Origin: Streptomyces sp. BA2
GTDB lineage: Bacteria; Actinomycetota; Actinomycetes; Streptomycetales; Streptomycetaceae
Reading direction: 5' to 3'
Length of the DNA: 64,000 nucleotides
Assembly: GCF_009769735.1 (NCBI RefSeq)
Contig: NZ_WSRO01000002.1
Span: 248,001-312,000, forward strand
Position 1 is the stretch's first letter, and each line of letters begins with the position of its first letter. The notes under the pieces were generated by a model. The model did no database searches. It was given only the letters and a program-made list of their open reading frames with translations, and was not told the DNA's origin. The translations under genes and the position numbers were made by a program. Shown here piece by piece: positions 1 to 8,153 of the stretch.

Positions 1-296
1 AGCTCCTCGTCGAAGATGTTCTGGCCGCCCTCGGTCGCCCCGTCCGAATTGGCATCGTGCGCGAACTCGCCGCCTCGAAGGGAGAGCGCACCTGCGGCAG
101 CCTTCCCATGAACGTCACCAAAGCCACCGCCACCTTCCACTGGCGCGTGCTGCGCGAAGCCGGCGTGACCCGCGAACACAAGGTCGGCCGCTACAAGTCC
201 GTTGATCTGCGCCTCGAAGACCTCGACGCCCGCTTTCCCGGACTCCTTGACGCCGTCCTCGCCGCCACGCTGCCCACACTTGACCCCACTGCCTGA
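1..296 (+). CDS. ArsR-family regulator, C-terminal part (gene starts before the window)
   Basis: The frame is open from base 3 with no upstream stop, so the start lies outside the window. The visible 97 residues read as a winged-helix DNA-binding domain: a first helix (residues around LAALGRPVRIGIVREL), a recognition-helix stretch (NVTKATATFHWRVLREAGV) and a wing ending in HKVGRYKSVDLR. This matches the ArsR/SmtB fold, which binds operator DNA as a dimer. No metal-binding Cys motif is visible in this part, so the ligand cannot be stated. Stop codon at 294-296. The neighbouring MarR gene is convergent and not part of the same unit. Confidence 0.8.
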   Translation, partial: LLVEDVLAALGRPVRIGIVRELAASKGERTCGSLPMNVTKATATFHWRVLREAGVTREHKVGRYKSVDLRLEDLDARFPGLLDAVLAATLPTLDPTA

Positions 297-418
297 GGCT
301 GACCTCGACGCTCGATGACCATGGCGCTCCTATCGCCGCACCCGCACCCGCACCCGAGCCGAAGCAACCGCCAAGGCCAGCTGGCACCTGCCGGTTCCGA
401 CTCGACGGCCCGCCGCCC

Positions 419-919
419 TCACGAGCGGCGGGCCGCCGCGCCTCCCTTGCCCTGACGACGGTGTGCTGCCGCGTCCCGGATCTCCTCGGTGGCCGCCCGG
501 AAAGCAGGGGCGGCGTGAGCGAAGTAGTCGAAGAGAACGGCGCGTTGGTCGGGCGTGTACCGACTGAGAACCTCGGCGATCTGGCGCCGGGCAGGCCCGA
601 CCACCTTCTCAATACGGTCGAGGGAGTCGGCCACCGGCTCGACGATGACCTTGCGTCGATCATCCGGATCGGCAACCCGGCGGGCGAATCCGGCTCGCTC
701 CAGCCGGTCGATCAGGCGAGTGGTCGCCCCGGTGGTGAGACCGGTACGCGCGGCCAGTTCTCCCGAGGTGAGCGTGCCCTCCAACGCGATCTGGCTGAGC
801 GCATACCACTCGGAGGCGCTGAGCCCCACCGCTTCCGCCCCGGCCATGCCGTGGAGTCCCACAGCGTCGAGGTACTGACGGAAGACCAAGTGCTCGCCTG
901 CCGGCGTCGGGTCTGCCAT
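419..919 (-). CDS. MarR-family transcriptional regulator
   Basis: A 166-residue protein with the MarR winged helix: SASEWYALSQIALEGTLTSG leads into a helix-turn-helix (ELAARTGLTTGATTRLIDRLE) and a wing with DPDDRRKVIV, the conserved D-x-R-x-K/R beta-hairpin. I chose the ATG at 919 (MADPTPAGEH) over the in-frame ATG at 952 because the longer start would run through the divergent promoter and the palindrome at 947-960. The gene is divergent from a SnoaL-like protein, the usual arrangement in which a MarR repressor controls itself and the neighbour. The ligand is unknown. Confidence 0.88.
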   Translation of the reverse strand: MADPTPAGEHLVFRQYLDAVGLHGMAGAEAVGLSASEWYALSQIALEGTLTSGELAARTGLTTGATTRLIDRLERAGFARRVADPDDRRKVIVEPVADSLDRIEKVVGPARRQIAEVLSRYTPDQRAVLFDYFAHAAPAFRAATEEIRDAAAHRRQGKGGAAARRS

Positions 920-946
920 GTCCCTGGGTGCCCCTTGCATAGTTAG

Positions 947-960
947 CTGCATGCATGCAG
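947..960. promoter_or_regulatory. Candidate MarR operator, 14-bp palindrome
   Basis: CTGCATGCATGCAG is a perfect 14-bp palindrome in the 91-bp gap between the divergent MarR and SnoaL-like starts. Related half-sites (TGCAT, CCTGCA) recur to about 995. Position and symmetry fit a repressor site covering both promoters. This is inferred from sequence only. Confidence 0.55.
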
Positions 961-1010
961 ATAATGCATACCTGCAATACCTGCATCAGTGCAACCACCT
1001 GGAGAATTTC

Positions 1011-1460
1011 ATGCCCACCACGGACGACCGGAATGCCGTCACCACGGTGATCGCCTCACTCGTCGACGCCTGGCGACGCCACGACGCCGACGCGTACGGT
1101 GCGCACTTCACACAGGACGCCACCTACGTCACCTTCGTCGGCACGTACTACCAGGGCCGTCGCGACATCATCGACAGCCACCGGACGCTGTTCGCCAAAT
1201 TCCTCAAGGGCACACAGCTCGCCGACGAGATCCTGGACATCCGCTTCTACGGGCCAGACACCGCCGTGATCACCGGCCGCGGCGACAGCTACAAGGGCAG
1301 CAAGCCGAAGAAGCTGACCAAGGTCCAGACCTACACCCTGGTCCGGGAGCCGGACGGCCAGTGGCGCATCGCGGCCTTCCACAACACCAAGCGCAAGCCG
1401 CTTATGGAGGCCATCTCCTTCAAGGCCGCCCCCGCTCTCGTCCCGGCATCCCAGAAGTGA
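1011..1460 (+). CDS. SnoaL-like / NTF2-fold protein (SgcJ/EcaC-type)
   Basis: 149 residues with the NTF2-like cone fold typical of SgcJ/EcaC and DUF4440 proteins: an N-terminal helix (VTTVIASLVDAWRRHDADAY), the strand FTQDATYVTFVGTYYQGR and the C-terminal strands ending VQTYTLVREPDGQWRIAAFH. Family members include small-molecule isomerases, cyclases and binding proteins, so the substrate cannot be named. The ATG at 1011 has GGAGAA eight bases upstream. The longer frame from 918 would overlap the divergent regulator and its operator. Probably controlled by the adjacent MarR protein. Confidence 0.82.
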   Translation: MPTTDDRNAVTTVIASLVDAWRRHDADAYGAHFTQDATYVTFVGTYYQGRRDIIDSHRTLFAKFLKGTQLADEILDIRFYGPDTAVITGRGDSYKGSKPKKLTKVQTYTLVREPDGQWRIAAFHNTKRKPLMEAISFKAAPALVPASQK

Positions 1461-1771
1461 CCGGTGAAGCTGGCCCCGCATCGGCGCATGGGCAGGCGCC
1501 AGCACACTCACACCGCACTTCTCAACCACTGCCCCATCAACCGACAGCGCGCAGCGCCACCACGCAAGGGATACCCCGGACGGTGGGGCGTCCCACGCAG
1601 CGACGTCATTTTTCATGAACATTCACGCCGCCGCTGACCGTCACATGCCTCTCGAGCCGGTGGAGAAACGCTGTCGCCTGAAGTGAACGAAGCCACCGCC
1701 ATCGTCCTCTGTGTCAATGCGAGGTCGATCATCGCGGGGAACCAGAGCCAGGAGCGGGATGTCTTGCGGGA

Positions 1772-1821
1772 TGCCTTGCGGGAGGCACCGAGAGGAAGTG
1801 TCCCGCAAGGCGATCGCGGCC
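1772..1821. repeat. Dispersed hairpin repeat, copy 1
   Basis: A 50-bp segment containing inverted arms GCCTTGCGGGA (1773-1783) and TCCCGCAAGGC (1801-1811). Its reverse complement matches 51597-51645 with one substitution and one single-base gap, while the flanks do not match. It lies in the gene-free stretch 1461-2092. It may be a small mobile or palindromic intergenic element. Function unknown. Confidence 0.7.
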
Positions 1822-1947
1822 CTCGCCAGGGCGGATGGTAGATCTCAGTCGCCCGGCCACGGCCATTTCCCGCGCCGTGCCGTGCCCTGATGGTGTCCGC
1901 GGCAACAGCAGTATCGCGGTCTGCGCCACTCATCTCCCGGTACGACA

Positions 1948-2003
1948 CAGCCCTTGCCGCCTCCCAGGCAGCGGCACCGTGGCCTGGGAGGCGGCAAGGG
2001 CTG
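1948..2003. repeat. Perfect 22-bp inverted repeat (hairpin)
   Basis: Arms 1948-1969 and 1982-2003 are perfect reverse complements separated by 12 bases. No T-tract follows on either side. It lies about 90 bp upstream of the ATP-binding protein gene. It could be a terminator for rightward transcription or a small mobile-element trace. Confidence 0.65.
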
Positions 2004-2092
2004 CCGCGACAGTCTTTCTGCGTTGGATGCCATTTCGGGGGTAGGTAGCTGCCGTGGTGCTGGCAGGGCACCTGGGCAGCAGGGCGGACCGT

Positions 2093-2560
2093 ATGGACCA
2101 GACAGACGTACGAGGGCTTCTTTTCCGTGGGGCTATCACGGTTTCAGCGGCCTTCGGTGACGACGATGAAGAGATCCCCGCCGCTCGTGCGTTGGCCCGA
2201 AGCTTTCTGACAGACTTGCAGGCCGTCCACGGGTTTCCGGTCTCCGGGCGCGTGATGGGCATGGTGCAGCTGGTGGTCAGCGAGCTGGTGACCAACACCC
2301 GCAAATACGCGCCCGGACCGTGCCTGGTCACGCTCGAGGTCCAGCACGGCGCGGTGGAAGTGAGCGTCTGGGACAGCAGCACCACGCTCCCCGCGGTTCT
2401 GGCGCAGGGCCCCGCCCGGATCGGCCGGCACGGACTCGAGATCGTGATGGCGGTGTCCAAGAGCTTTCAAGTACAGCGGGAACCGGTGGGCAAGCGGATC
2501 ACCGCCGCCATCGTGCTGGCCGACGACCCCGACGGCGACGTCGCGGGCCACAAGCTGTAA
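2093..2560 (+). CDS. ATP-binding protein, anti-sigma-factor-like (HATPase_c)
   Basis: 155 residues forming a GHKL ATPase domain of the RsbW/SpoIIAB type common in Streptomyces. The N-box is QLVVSELVTNTRKYA, followed by the D-x-G-type segment VWDSSTTLP and a glycine box RIGRHGLEIV. Such proteins bind and inactivate stress sigma factors or phosphorylate STAS antagonists. I chose the ATG at 2093 because AGGGCGGA lies just upstream; a GTG at 2054 would add 13 residues. A STAS protein (3490) and a SigB-type sigma factor (9451) lie within 7 kb, which fits a partner-switching stress group, although partners cannot be assigned from sequence. Confidence 0.85.
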   Translation: MDQTDVRGLLFRGAITVSAAFGDDDEEIPAARALARSFLTDLQAVHGFPVSGRVMGMVQLVVSELVTNTRKYAPGPCLVTLEVQHGAVEVSVWDSSTTLPAVLAQGPARIGRHGLEIVMAVSKSFQVQREPVGKRITAAIVLADDPDGDVAGHKL

Positions 2561-2824
2561 TCACTACATTCACCGCCTGCGCTCCCCCTGCCGGAGAAGC
2601 TGCCCTTCACGAGACTGGGCTGCGTGTACCGCACGCGTACCGCAGTGCCCGCACGGAAGCGGAGCAGTTCGTGGCCGCGCAGCGCCAATAGAGCGGAGCG
2701 TCAACTCGTCCTGCTACGCCAGGGTGGAGACGAGCCGTCAGCGGGGCGGCTCATGCCACAACACGATCACCTCCTGCGCGGGTCGAGGCGGCCCCGCGCT
2801 GTGTCCTCCCTACGATCGGCTGCT

Positions 2825-3094
2825 GTGGCACACACCTTCGAAGAACTCGTCGAGATGCAGCGCGCGGCCGACGCGGCGCACGCCCAGGCCGAGCGCCTAC
2901 GAGACCAGTACGGTCCGCCGACCGCCCACCCGTGGTCCGCACAGCAGTCACAGACCTACGAGACGGCATGGCGGGCGGCGCGTGACCTGGCCCGGGACGC
3001 CCAGAACGCGATCGCCACCTACGCCAAGACGAACGGCGAGGCCCGCCAGGACACCGAAACCCGGGTGAAGAAGGCGGCCGGGCATCTCGAGTAG
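2825..3094 (+). CDS. Hypothetical protein, helical, 89 aa
   Basis: The GTG at 2825 opens a short acidic/basic helical protein beginning VAHTFEELVEMQRAADAAH and ending KKAAGHLE. Heptad-like spacing of Leu/Ala with many Arg, Glu and Gln suggests a helical or coiled-coil protein. It has no signal peptide or membrane segment. The frame extends upstream to 2624, but that portion is Arg/Ser-rich and looks non-coding. I do not recognise a function. Its position between anti-sigma-like and STAS genes suggests, without proof, a stress-related role. Confidence 0.6.
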   Translation: MAHTFEELVEMQRAADAAHAQAERLRDQYGPPTAHPWSAQQSQTYETAWRAARDLARDAQNAIATYAKTNGEARQDTETRVKKAAGHLE

Positions 3095-3489
3095 GCCCGC
3101 CTGCCCTTGCCGGACCGCCCCCGCTCGAAAGGTCTGCACGAGCTCGCTGCACGGCGAGACGGCGCTACGCGGATCGTGCCGGGATGCTGGCGCACGACGG
3201 CTCGCTGCGGCAGGGGCAGTGTGACGGAGTACTGGATGCGGAACTCGGTGTTCGGCCGCCAGCTCGCGGCACCAACCATGTCGGTGATCCGAGCCTCCTC
3301 GATCCTCCTCCCCCAGCCAAAATGCAGGAGGATACGTGGGTACGAAGAGGGTTTCCGGCAATGCTGGGCCGATGTCCATGGTGGCCTGGGTGGTGCGCTC
3401 AGTGATCCGGCACGAGACGGTCCTTTTGGCCTCGTCGAGCAGTCCGCGGTCGGCGCGCCACTGGCGGGCTGAGGCGGGGGGTCCCTGGG
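3095..3489. other. No confident gene
   Basis: Reading frames across these 395 bases are short or low-complexity, and I see no recognisable domain. A frame from 3336 has a plausible start (GTGGGTACGAAG) but runs out of frame with the STAS gene and has no homology I can name. Confidence 0.5.
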
Positions 3490-3828
3490 ATGAGGCACGG
3501 CTCCAAGCCCCGGTTGGTGGTCCGTCAGGTCATGGTGGGCCGCTCTGTGGTGGTGATAGGGCTGGCCGGCGAGCTGGATCCCAACACCGCCATGCTGCTG
3601 CGCGAGGCGATCTTGCAGGTAGCGGTGCGGCCAGGTGTCCGCCGTCGGCTCTTGCTGGACTTGTCCACCCTCACCCGCTGCGGCAATGCCGGGCTCTATA
3701 CGCTGCTGGGCGTCTGCCAAGCGCTGGATGCCGTCGGGCGTCACGGTGGACATCATCGAGACCGGCGCCGTGGCCCCCATGACGCCATCCACCGGGCAGG
3801 TCTGCAGGATTTGCCGCATGGGCCGTAA
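3490..3828 (+). CDS. STAS-domain anti-sigma factor antagonist, reading frame locally disturbed
   Basis: The first 75 residues read as a STAS domain: VVVIGLAGELDPNTAMLLRE, then LLLDLSTLTRCGNAGLYTLL, where the phospho-acceptor region normally has a Ser (D-x-S-x-V-x-F-x-D-S); here the matching site is T-R-C-G-N. After ALDAVG the frame loses the family pattern (RHGGHHRDRRRG), while the +1 frame continues it (VTVDIIETGAVA); the original frame then resumes with HDAIHRAGLQDLP. This suggests two compensating indels, either real or sequence errors. STAS antagonists bind GHKL anti-sigma factors and free sigma factors. The likely partner class is encoded at 2093. Confidence 0.65.
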   Translation: MRHGSKPRLVVRQVMVGRSVVVIGLAGELDPNTAMLLREAILQVAVRPGVRRRLLLDLSTLTRCGNAGLYTLLGVCQALDAVGRHGGHHRDRRRGPHDAIHRAGLQDLPHGP

Positions 3829-4020
3829 GCCCGCGAATGACCATGCAGCCACTGACCGAGACGCTACCGCTGCCCCAACGGAAACTGACGGCCCGCAATC
3901 GGCCCGGTGAAAGACCAGGGCTGGTCCGAAGAGCGAGGCGGTCGACCCGTTCCATCTCTGCCAGCACAAGGCGCAAGCAGGTGGATGCCCATCGCAATCT
4001 GAAGGGAGGCCAGCCGCCTC

Positions 4021-5235
4021 TCACACGTCCGCCGCCTCGCTCATGCCTTCTACCCAGTCGTAGAGGGTGTCGCTGGTGTACTGCACCTCTTCCATCAGGC
4101 GAGTGGCCTCGACGACCAAAACGCCATAGGGGCGGGCGGGATCGGTCAGCGGTAGCAACTGGGCCTCGGCTTCTTCGGCAACCTCCCGACGGCGTTCCTG
4201 CGCGGTGCGGGTCCGGTCGGCCAACTGTTGTGTCTGCTGGGCCAGATGCGCCTCGTCCAGGGTGCTCAGCGCCTCGGCGATCTCGGAGATGGCTTCGAGG
4301 AAGGCCGCGTACCGGCCGAAAAAGCGCCGGTAGTTGTACTCGTTCTCTTCTTGGCGCCACTGGTCGAGACTCCTCATCAAGGAAGCCAGCTGCTGCAGGG
4401 TCCGCTCCAGGGCGTTGAGCACCGTCTCATAGCCTTGGAAGGTGATGTGCCCACGATGGCGCCTCAACAGCCGCCGGGGGTTGTAGTGGACGCTCTCCTT
4501 GGCGGTGCTCAGCCCCGCCCTTGCTTGCGAGATCAGCTGGTCCGTCTGGGCGGCACGCTCGCGCCACCGCCTGATGGTCTCCTCCTCCGGCGCACCGTCG
4601 CGCAGGACCGGATGCATATCCCCGGTCAGATCGTGGAGGGCCTGGGCGAGCATACGGACGCTGTGTTCGGCGCTGCGGTAGCGCAGCGGCGGAACAACGG
4701 TGATGTTGACTGCGGTACCGATCGCGCAGCCGATGAGGACCAGGAGCACGATCTGCCCCAGCTGCGTGATGCGGGTCAGGTTGTCGGTGGCGCTGCTGTA
4801 GGTGGAGAACGCGAAGAACGCCGCGGTGGCTACCTGTGGGCCCTGCACGCCGAGCACCCGGGAGCGGCCGATCGACAGAGCGATGACGGCGACCAGCACA
4901 AAGGTCAGCATGTCTGGTCCGGCGAGGAAACCGAGCGCGGCCTGTACGGCCACCCCCGAGGCGACCGCGCCGACGTAGCGCAGGGACTGCGTCACGGACT
5001 GATAGACCGTCACATACATGATCATCACTGCGGAGAACGGGGCGAACGCCGGCGACTGCGCGTCCAGCACGTAGAAGGAAACCACCCAGGCCAGCGAGGC
5101 CGCCAGAGTGCTCTTGGCGACCAACAACAGAGTCTCGCTCTCGGGGCCCGCGTGGCGAAAGGCCCTCCCCCACCACTGTCCCACCCGTACGAACCATCCC
5201 GACCGTCCCTGAACCCGCGCCCCGCCAACCGCCAT
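4021..5235 (-). CDS. FUSC / aromatic-acid-exporter-like membrane protein
   Basis: 404 residues. Following a short basic N-terminus there are about six hydrophobic segments (for example LLLVAKSTLAASLAWVVSFY, QAALGFLAGPDMLTFVLVAV, IVLLVLIGCAIGTAVNITVV), then a long cytoplasmic helical region rich in Arg, Glu and Gln with coiled-coil character (DRTRTAQERRREVAEEAEA). This is the DUF939/FUSC architecture associated with export of aromatic acids. The ATG at 5235 precedes the first conserved part; an upstream frame to 5322 adds 29 Trp/Cys-rich residues that look spurious. The gene appears monocistronic. Substrate unknown. Confidence 0.8.
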   Translation of the reverse strand: MAVGGARVQGRSGWFVRVGQWWGRAFRHAGPESETLLLVAKSTLAASLAWVVSFYVLDAQSPAFAPFSAVMIMYVTVYQSVTQSLRYVGAVASGVAVQAALGFLAGPDMLTFVLVAVIALSIGRSRVLGVQGPQVATAAFFAFSTYSSATDNLTRITQLGQIVLLVLIGCAIGTAVNITVVPPLRYRSAEHSVRMLAQALHDLTGDMHPVLRDGAPEEETIRRWRERAAQTDQLISQARAGLSTAKESVHYNPRRLLRRHRGHITFQGYETVLNALERTLQQLASLMRSLDQWRQEENEYNYRRFFGRYAAFLEAISEIAEALSTLDEAHLAQQTQQLADRTRTAQERRREVAEEAEAQLLPLTDPARPYGVLVVEATRLMEEVQYTSDTLYDWVEGMSEAADV

Positions 5236-5676
5236 ACCAATGACCGCTCTCTTTCTGCACCCACAGACCCACTTGTCCCAGGCGGAGTACCACGACATCA
5301 GGCACCCCACGCCCCACGACATCCTCGAGACGGCCTCGAGCAGTCCGACGGCGGCAATTTGGAGATCGGCGCTCTCATTGGTCGCGCAGCAAGCCTCCGT
5401 TGGCCTCAGCGGCTACCGCGGCAGCAGGCTGCTCTTAACCCTCGCCGACTCGGACTCGGACGGCCTGACTAACTGACTGACAGGGATCGTCGCGTCGTCG
5501 GCGTCCAACGACGATCTCCTCTGGAGGGTCCGACTTATTGTGGGAACTTGTCGGTGAAGCGAGCAGTGACTTACCGCAGGAAGGGCTAGGCCAGCGGCCG
5601 AGCCGCCGAACGCCGCTCGGAAACCGGGTGCCGCCCCGTCGCCCAAGCCCCGCGGGCCACGCTCTTGCTGCAGGGC
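5236..5676. other. No gene recognised
   Basis: About 440 bases upstream of the FUSC gene. Frames here are short and compositionally unlike proteins. It presumably contains the FUSC promoter on the minus strand. Confidence 0.5.
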
Positions 5677-5877
5677 TCAGGCCGGATGATCCGGACGCTC
5701 CCCTGGCGGAGTTCCGCCGCCGGGGCCGCCGCCCTTACTGCCTTTATCCGGCCCGTGGGCGTGAGCACCGGCCGACCCCGGCCTTCCTGGCTGGCGGGCC
5801 TTGCGTTCGGCGCTGTCCTGAGGGGTAGCTGCGCCCTTGTCGCTGCGCCGCTGTTCAGGCTGCTGCGGGTTCGGCAT
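5677..5877 (-). CDS. Small disordered Gly/Pro/Gln-rich protein with near-ideal Shine-Dalgarno
   Basis: A 66-residue protein beginning MPNPQQPEQRRSDKGAAT and ending PPGERPDHPA, rich in Gly, Pro, Gln and charged residues and probably disordered. The ATG at 5877 is preceded by GGGAGGTGATC (minus strand, 5881-5891), almost a full complement of the 16S 3' end, which strongly supports translation. Short proteins of this composition occur in Streptomyces near stress-sigma genes, but I cannot assign a function. No signal peptide. Confidence 0.65.
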   Translation of the reverse strand: MPNPQQPEQRRSDKGAATPQDSAERKARQPGRPGSAGAHAHGPDKGSKGGGPGGGTPPGERPDHPA

Positions 5878-6046
5878 CGCGATCACCTCCCTTACATGAT
5901 CCCATTTATCCGGCCGAGCGCCTGGCCGCGCGACCCCACCAAGGTCACCAAGGACGGCTGCAAAGCCCTCACGGGCAGCGAAAGGTCAGCCGTGGCGGCT
6001 TGGTAAAACACTTACGGCTGGGCGTGAATCACCGCGCCCCCGGCGC

Positions 6047-6859
6047 TTAGCGTGCTGTCACGGTGAAGATGCTGCCCTGCGGGTCACAGAGAGTAGTTTC
6101 CGGGTGGCCCTGGTCGGTGTGACGCACCACGGAACCGCCGTGACTGAGCGCTGCACGTACCGTGGCTTCTGGGTCGGTGACCGTGAAGTAGACGTCCCAT
6201 CGGGGCAGGTCCGCCGGGCTGGGTGCTCTGTCGTCGCCGCCCGAGCCGAGGCGGGCGAGCACTTTCCCCTCCTGGCTCAGGACGACTTCGTCGTCCTCAT
6301 AGCCCACCTCACAGCAACCGGGCCGTTCGCAGGCCCAGTCCAGAACCTGGCCGTAGAAAATGGCCGCCTCGAAGGCGTCCGGTGACCGCAGGCGTAGCCA
6401 CACCGGTGCGTCCGCCCGCCAGGAATGCCAGTCAGAGATCAGCTGGCCTTCCCAGATCCCGAACACGGCGCCGTCCCGGTCCGCCGCAAGCGCCCCGCGG
6501 CCTACCGGAAACCGCAGCGGCCCCACGGCGACGGTGGCGCTGCGCTCACGGATCCGCGCAGCCGTCTCATCCACATCTTCGACCGCGAAGTAAGGCGTCC
6601 ACGCGACAGGAACCCGCAGCGTCGAGGCGAGGGCTCCGATACCGGCCACGGGCTTGCCCTCGTGCAGGGCGACACGGAAATCCTCGCCGAGGCTCGCCGG
6701 GCGGAAGGTCCAGCCCAGGACTGCACTGTAGAAGGATTCAGCGGCCGCCAGGTCATGTGTCAGCAAGCTCGTCCAGCAAGGCGCGCCGACGATCTCACGG
6801 CTGGTGATGGCATCTGCTACGGGGGTGACAGTTCTGTGTCCGGTCATCGCACTCGACAT
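6047..6859 (-). CDS. Two-domain VOC (glyoxalase-like) protein
   Basis: 270 residues with two tandem vicinal-oxygen-chelate modules. Domain 1 begins GAPCWTSLLTHDLAAAESFY and ends ALAADRDGAVFGIWEG. Domain 2 begins APVWLRLRSPDAFEAAIFYG and ends CDPQGSIFTVTAR. The layout matches the CFP-30B/hydroxylase-like VOC proteins of actinobacteria, and the same architecture recurs at 61376-62209. Family roles range from dioxygenases to antibiotic sequestration, so the substrate is unknown. Start at 6859 or the second Met at 6847; neither has a strong ribosome binding site. Confidence 0.82.
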   Translation of the reverse strand: MSSAMTGHRTVTPVADAITSREIVGAPCWTSLLTHDLAAAESFYSAVLGWTFRPASLGEDFRVALHEGKPVAGIGALASTLRVPVAWTPYFAVEDVDETAARIRERSATVAVGPLRFPVGRGALAADRDGAVFGIWEGQLISDWHSWRADAPVWLRLRSPDAFEAAIFYGQVLDWACERPGCCEVGYEDDEVVLSQEGKVLARLGSGGDDRAPSPADLPRWDVYFTVTDPEATVRAALSHGGSVVRHTDQGHPETTLCDPQGSIFTVTAR

Positions 6860-7574
6860 CCCATGGGCAAGGAGACGTGGCAGCGGATCAGCTGGCCGAA
6901 AGCACGTTCTCGCGCGTGGCCGCGCCCAGCACCATGCAACCGGCTTGATTGCCCGGCTTCATCCGCTCTTGCCATGCTATCCGCCAGGGCGATTACCAAA
7001 GGCATGGCCGCCTTCCCGACCCATCAAGGTGGTGAGCCGAGATCGTGGGCTGGCCGCAATAGCCGAGCACCTGGTCAAAGACCCTGGGCACCGGGACGGC
7101 GATCTCGCAAGGCTCGGCCGGCTTCGTCGGCGAAGCCGGTCGCCAGACGCCGAGGCCCTGCTAGGGACGCCGAGCTGGGCCACGGCCTCCGCCGCACGTA
7201 CCCCGCGCACGGCCGCGGTCTCCGCGCTTCGCCAGCCGCAGGAAGAACAGGGCGTGAGGTATCCGCGAGCTCCTGGACAGGCGAGCGTGTGACGCCCGGG
7301 AAGCTGTGCGCTGTTGTTTCCCCTGCTGAGCCGCGGCCCCCGAAGTGCTGTCAGTTCTCCGCACACGGTCCGGCGGTGGCGAACGCTTCAGGAACCGGAA
7401 GATCTGCGGGCCGCTGATTCATCCGTTCGGTCGCTGTCTGCTCGCAGAGTTATAAGGCCCCGCATCAGATGGGACCACCGCGGTTCCCGATGAAATGCCA
7501 GCCGGAGGGTACGCGGAGGGTCATTGGAAAGGGGCGCGGCCCGGGAGCCCGCCCCCGTCTGGAAGGAGTACGTC
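6860..7574. other. No gene recognised; contains a small hairpin
   Basis: No reading frame across these roughly 700 bases has a recognisable domain. A short hairpin (CCGGCTTCG/CGAAGCCGG, about 7118-7140) is visible. The end of the region holds the ribosome binding site of the next gene (GGAAGGAG at 7561). Confidence 0.5.
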
Positions 7575-7901
7575 GTGCCGCAGGGTTCCAGCAAGAAGCG
7601 TGAGCGTCAGTACGAGCACATCAAGGAGGGTGCCGAGAAGCGTGGCACTTCTGAGGGCCGGGCGAAGGAGATCGCGGCGCGCACCGTGAACAAGGAGCGG
7701 GCCCGCTCCGGTGAGTCGAAAACGGCGAGCAAGACATCCACCCGGGACAAGAAGTCCGCTTCGCAGCGCGGCGGTGAGCGCTCGCACAGCGGTTCGCAGG
7801 GGCCGACGAAGGACCAGCTGTACGCGGAGGCCAAGAAGCGCGGCATCGACGGCCGTTCGTCGATGAACAAACAGCAACTGGCCAAGGCCGTCGGACGCTG
7901 A
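7575..7901 (+). CDS. Small Lys/Arg-rich protein with C-terminal SAP/Rho-N-like motif (annotated in relatives as plasmid stabilisation protein)
   Basis: 108 residues, strongly basic. The N-terminal third (SSKKRERQYEHIKEGAEKRG) is helical and resembles ChaB/plasmid-stabilisation proteins of Streptomyces. A Ser/Thr/Lys-rich linker follows. The C-terminus TKDQLYAEAKKRGIDGRSSM plus NKQQLAKAV reads as a SAP/Rho-N helix-extended-helix that can bind nucleic acid. The GTG at 7575 is preceded by GGAAGGAG six bases away. It sits with hemerythrin, CBS and SigB-type genes, a grouping common in the stress regulon. The role is inferred, not shown. Confidence 0.75.
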   Translation: MPQGSSKKRERQYEHIKEGAEKRGTSEGRAKEIAARTVNKERARSGESKTASKTSTRDKKSASQRGGERSHSGSQGPTKDQLYAEAKKRGIDGRSSMNKQQLAKAVGR

Positions 7902-8153
7902 CCGCCAGACCCCACGCACGCCCGCAGGACCGCGGGGGGCTGACGGCTGACCTAGCGCACGGACTCGCCCGGGAGGCTGTCGCTCTTCGCGCTATCCGAA
8001 GGCCACCTATGCGGCCCCGGTGCCACGTCGAACTCGCCCAGGTGCGCATGGTTGTCAGCCCCGGGCACTGGCGGTAATGGGGCCGGTTTGAGCTTGAGCT
8101 CACGCCCTACCAGCAAAAGAGGGGCCTCACCCTTGAGGGAACACGGTAGGGGT

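Noticed and set aside
4228..5472. Plus-strand frame of 414 codons
   Set aside because: Antisense to the FUSC gene over its length, with no recognisable domain.
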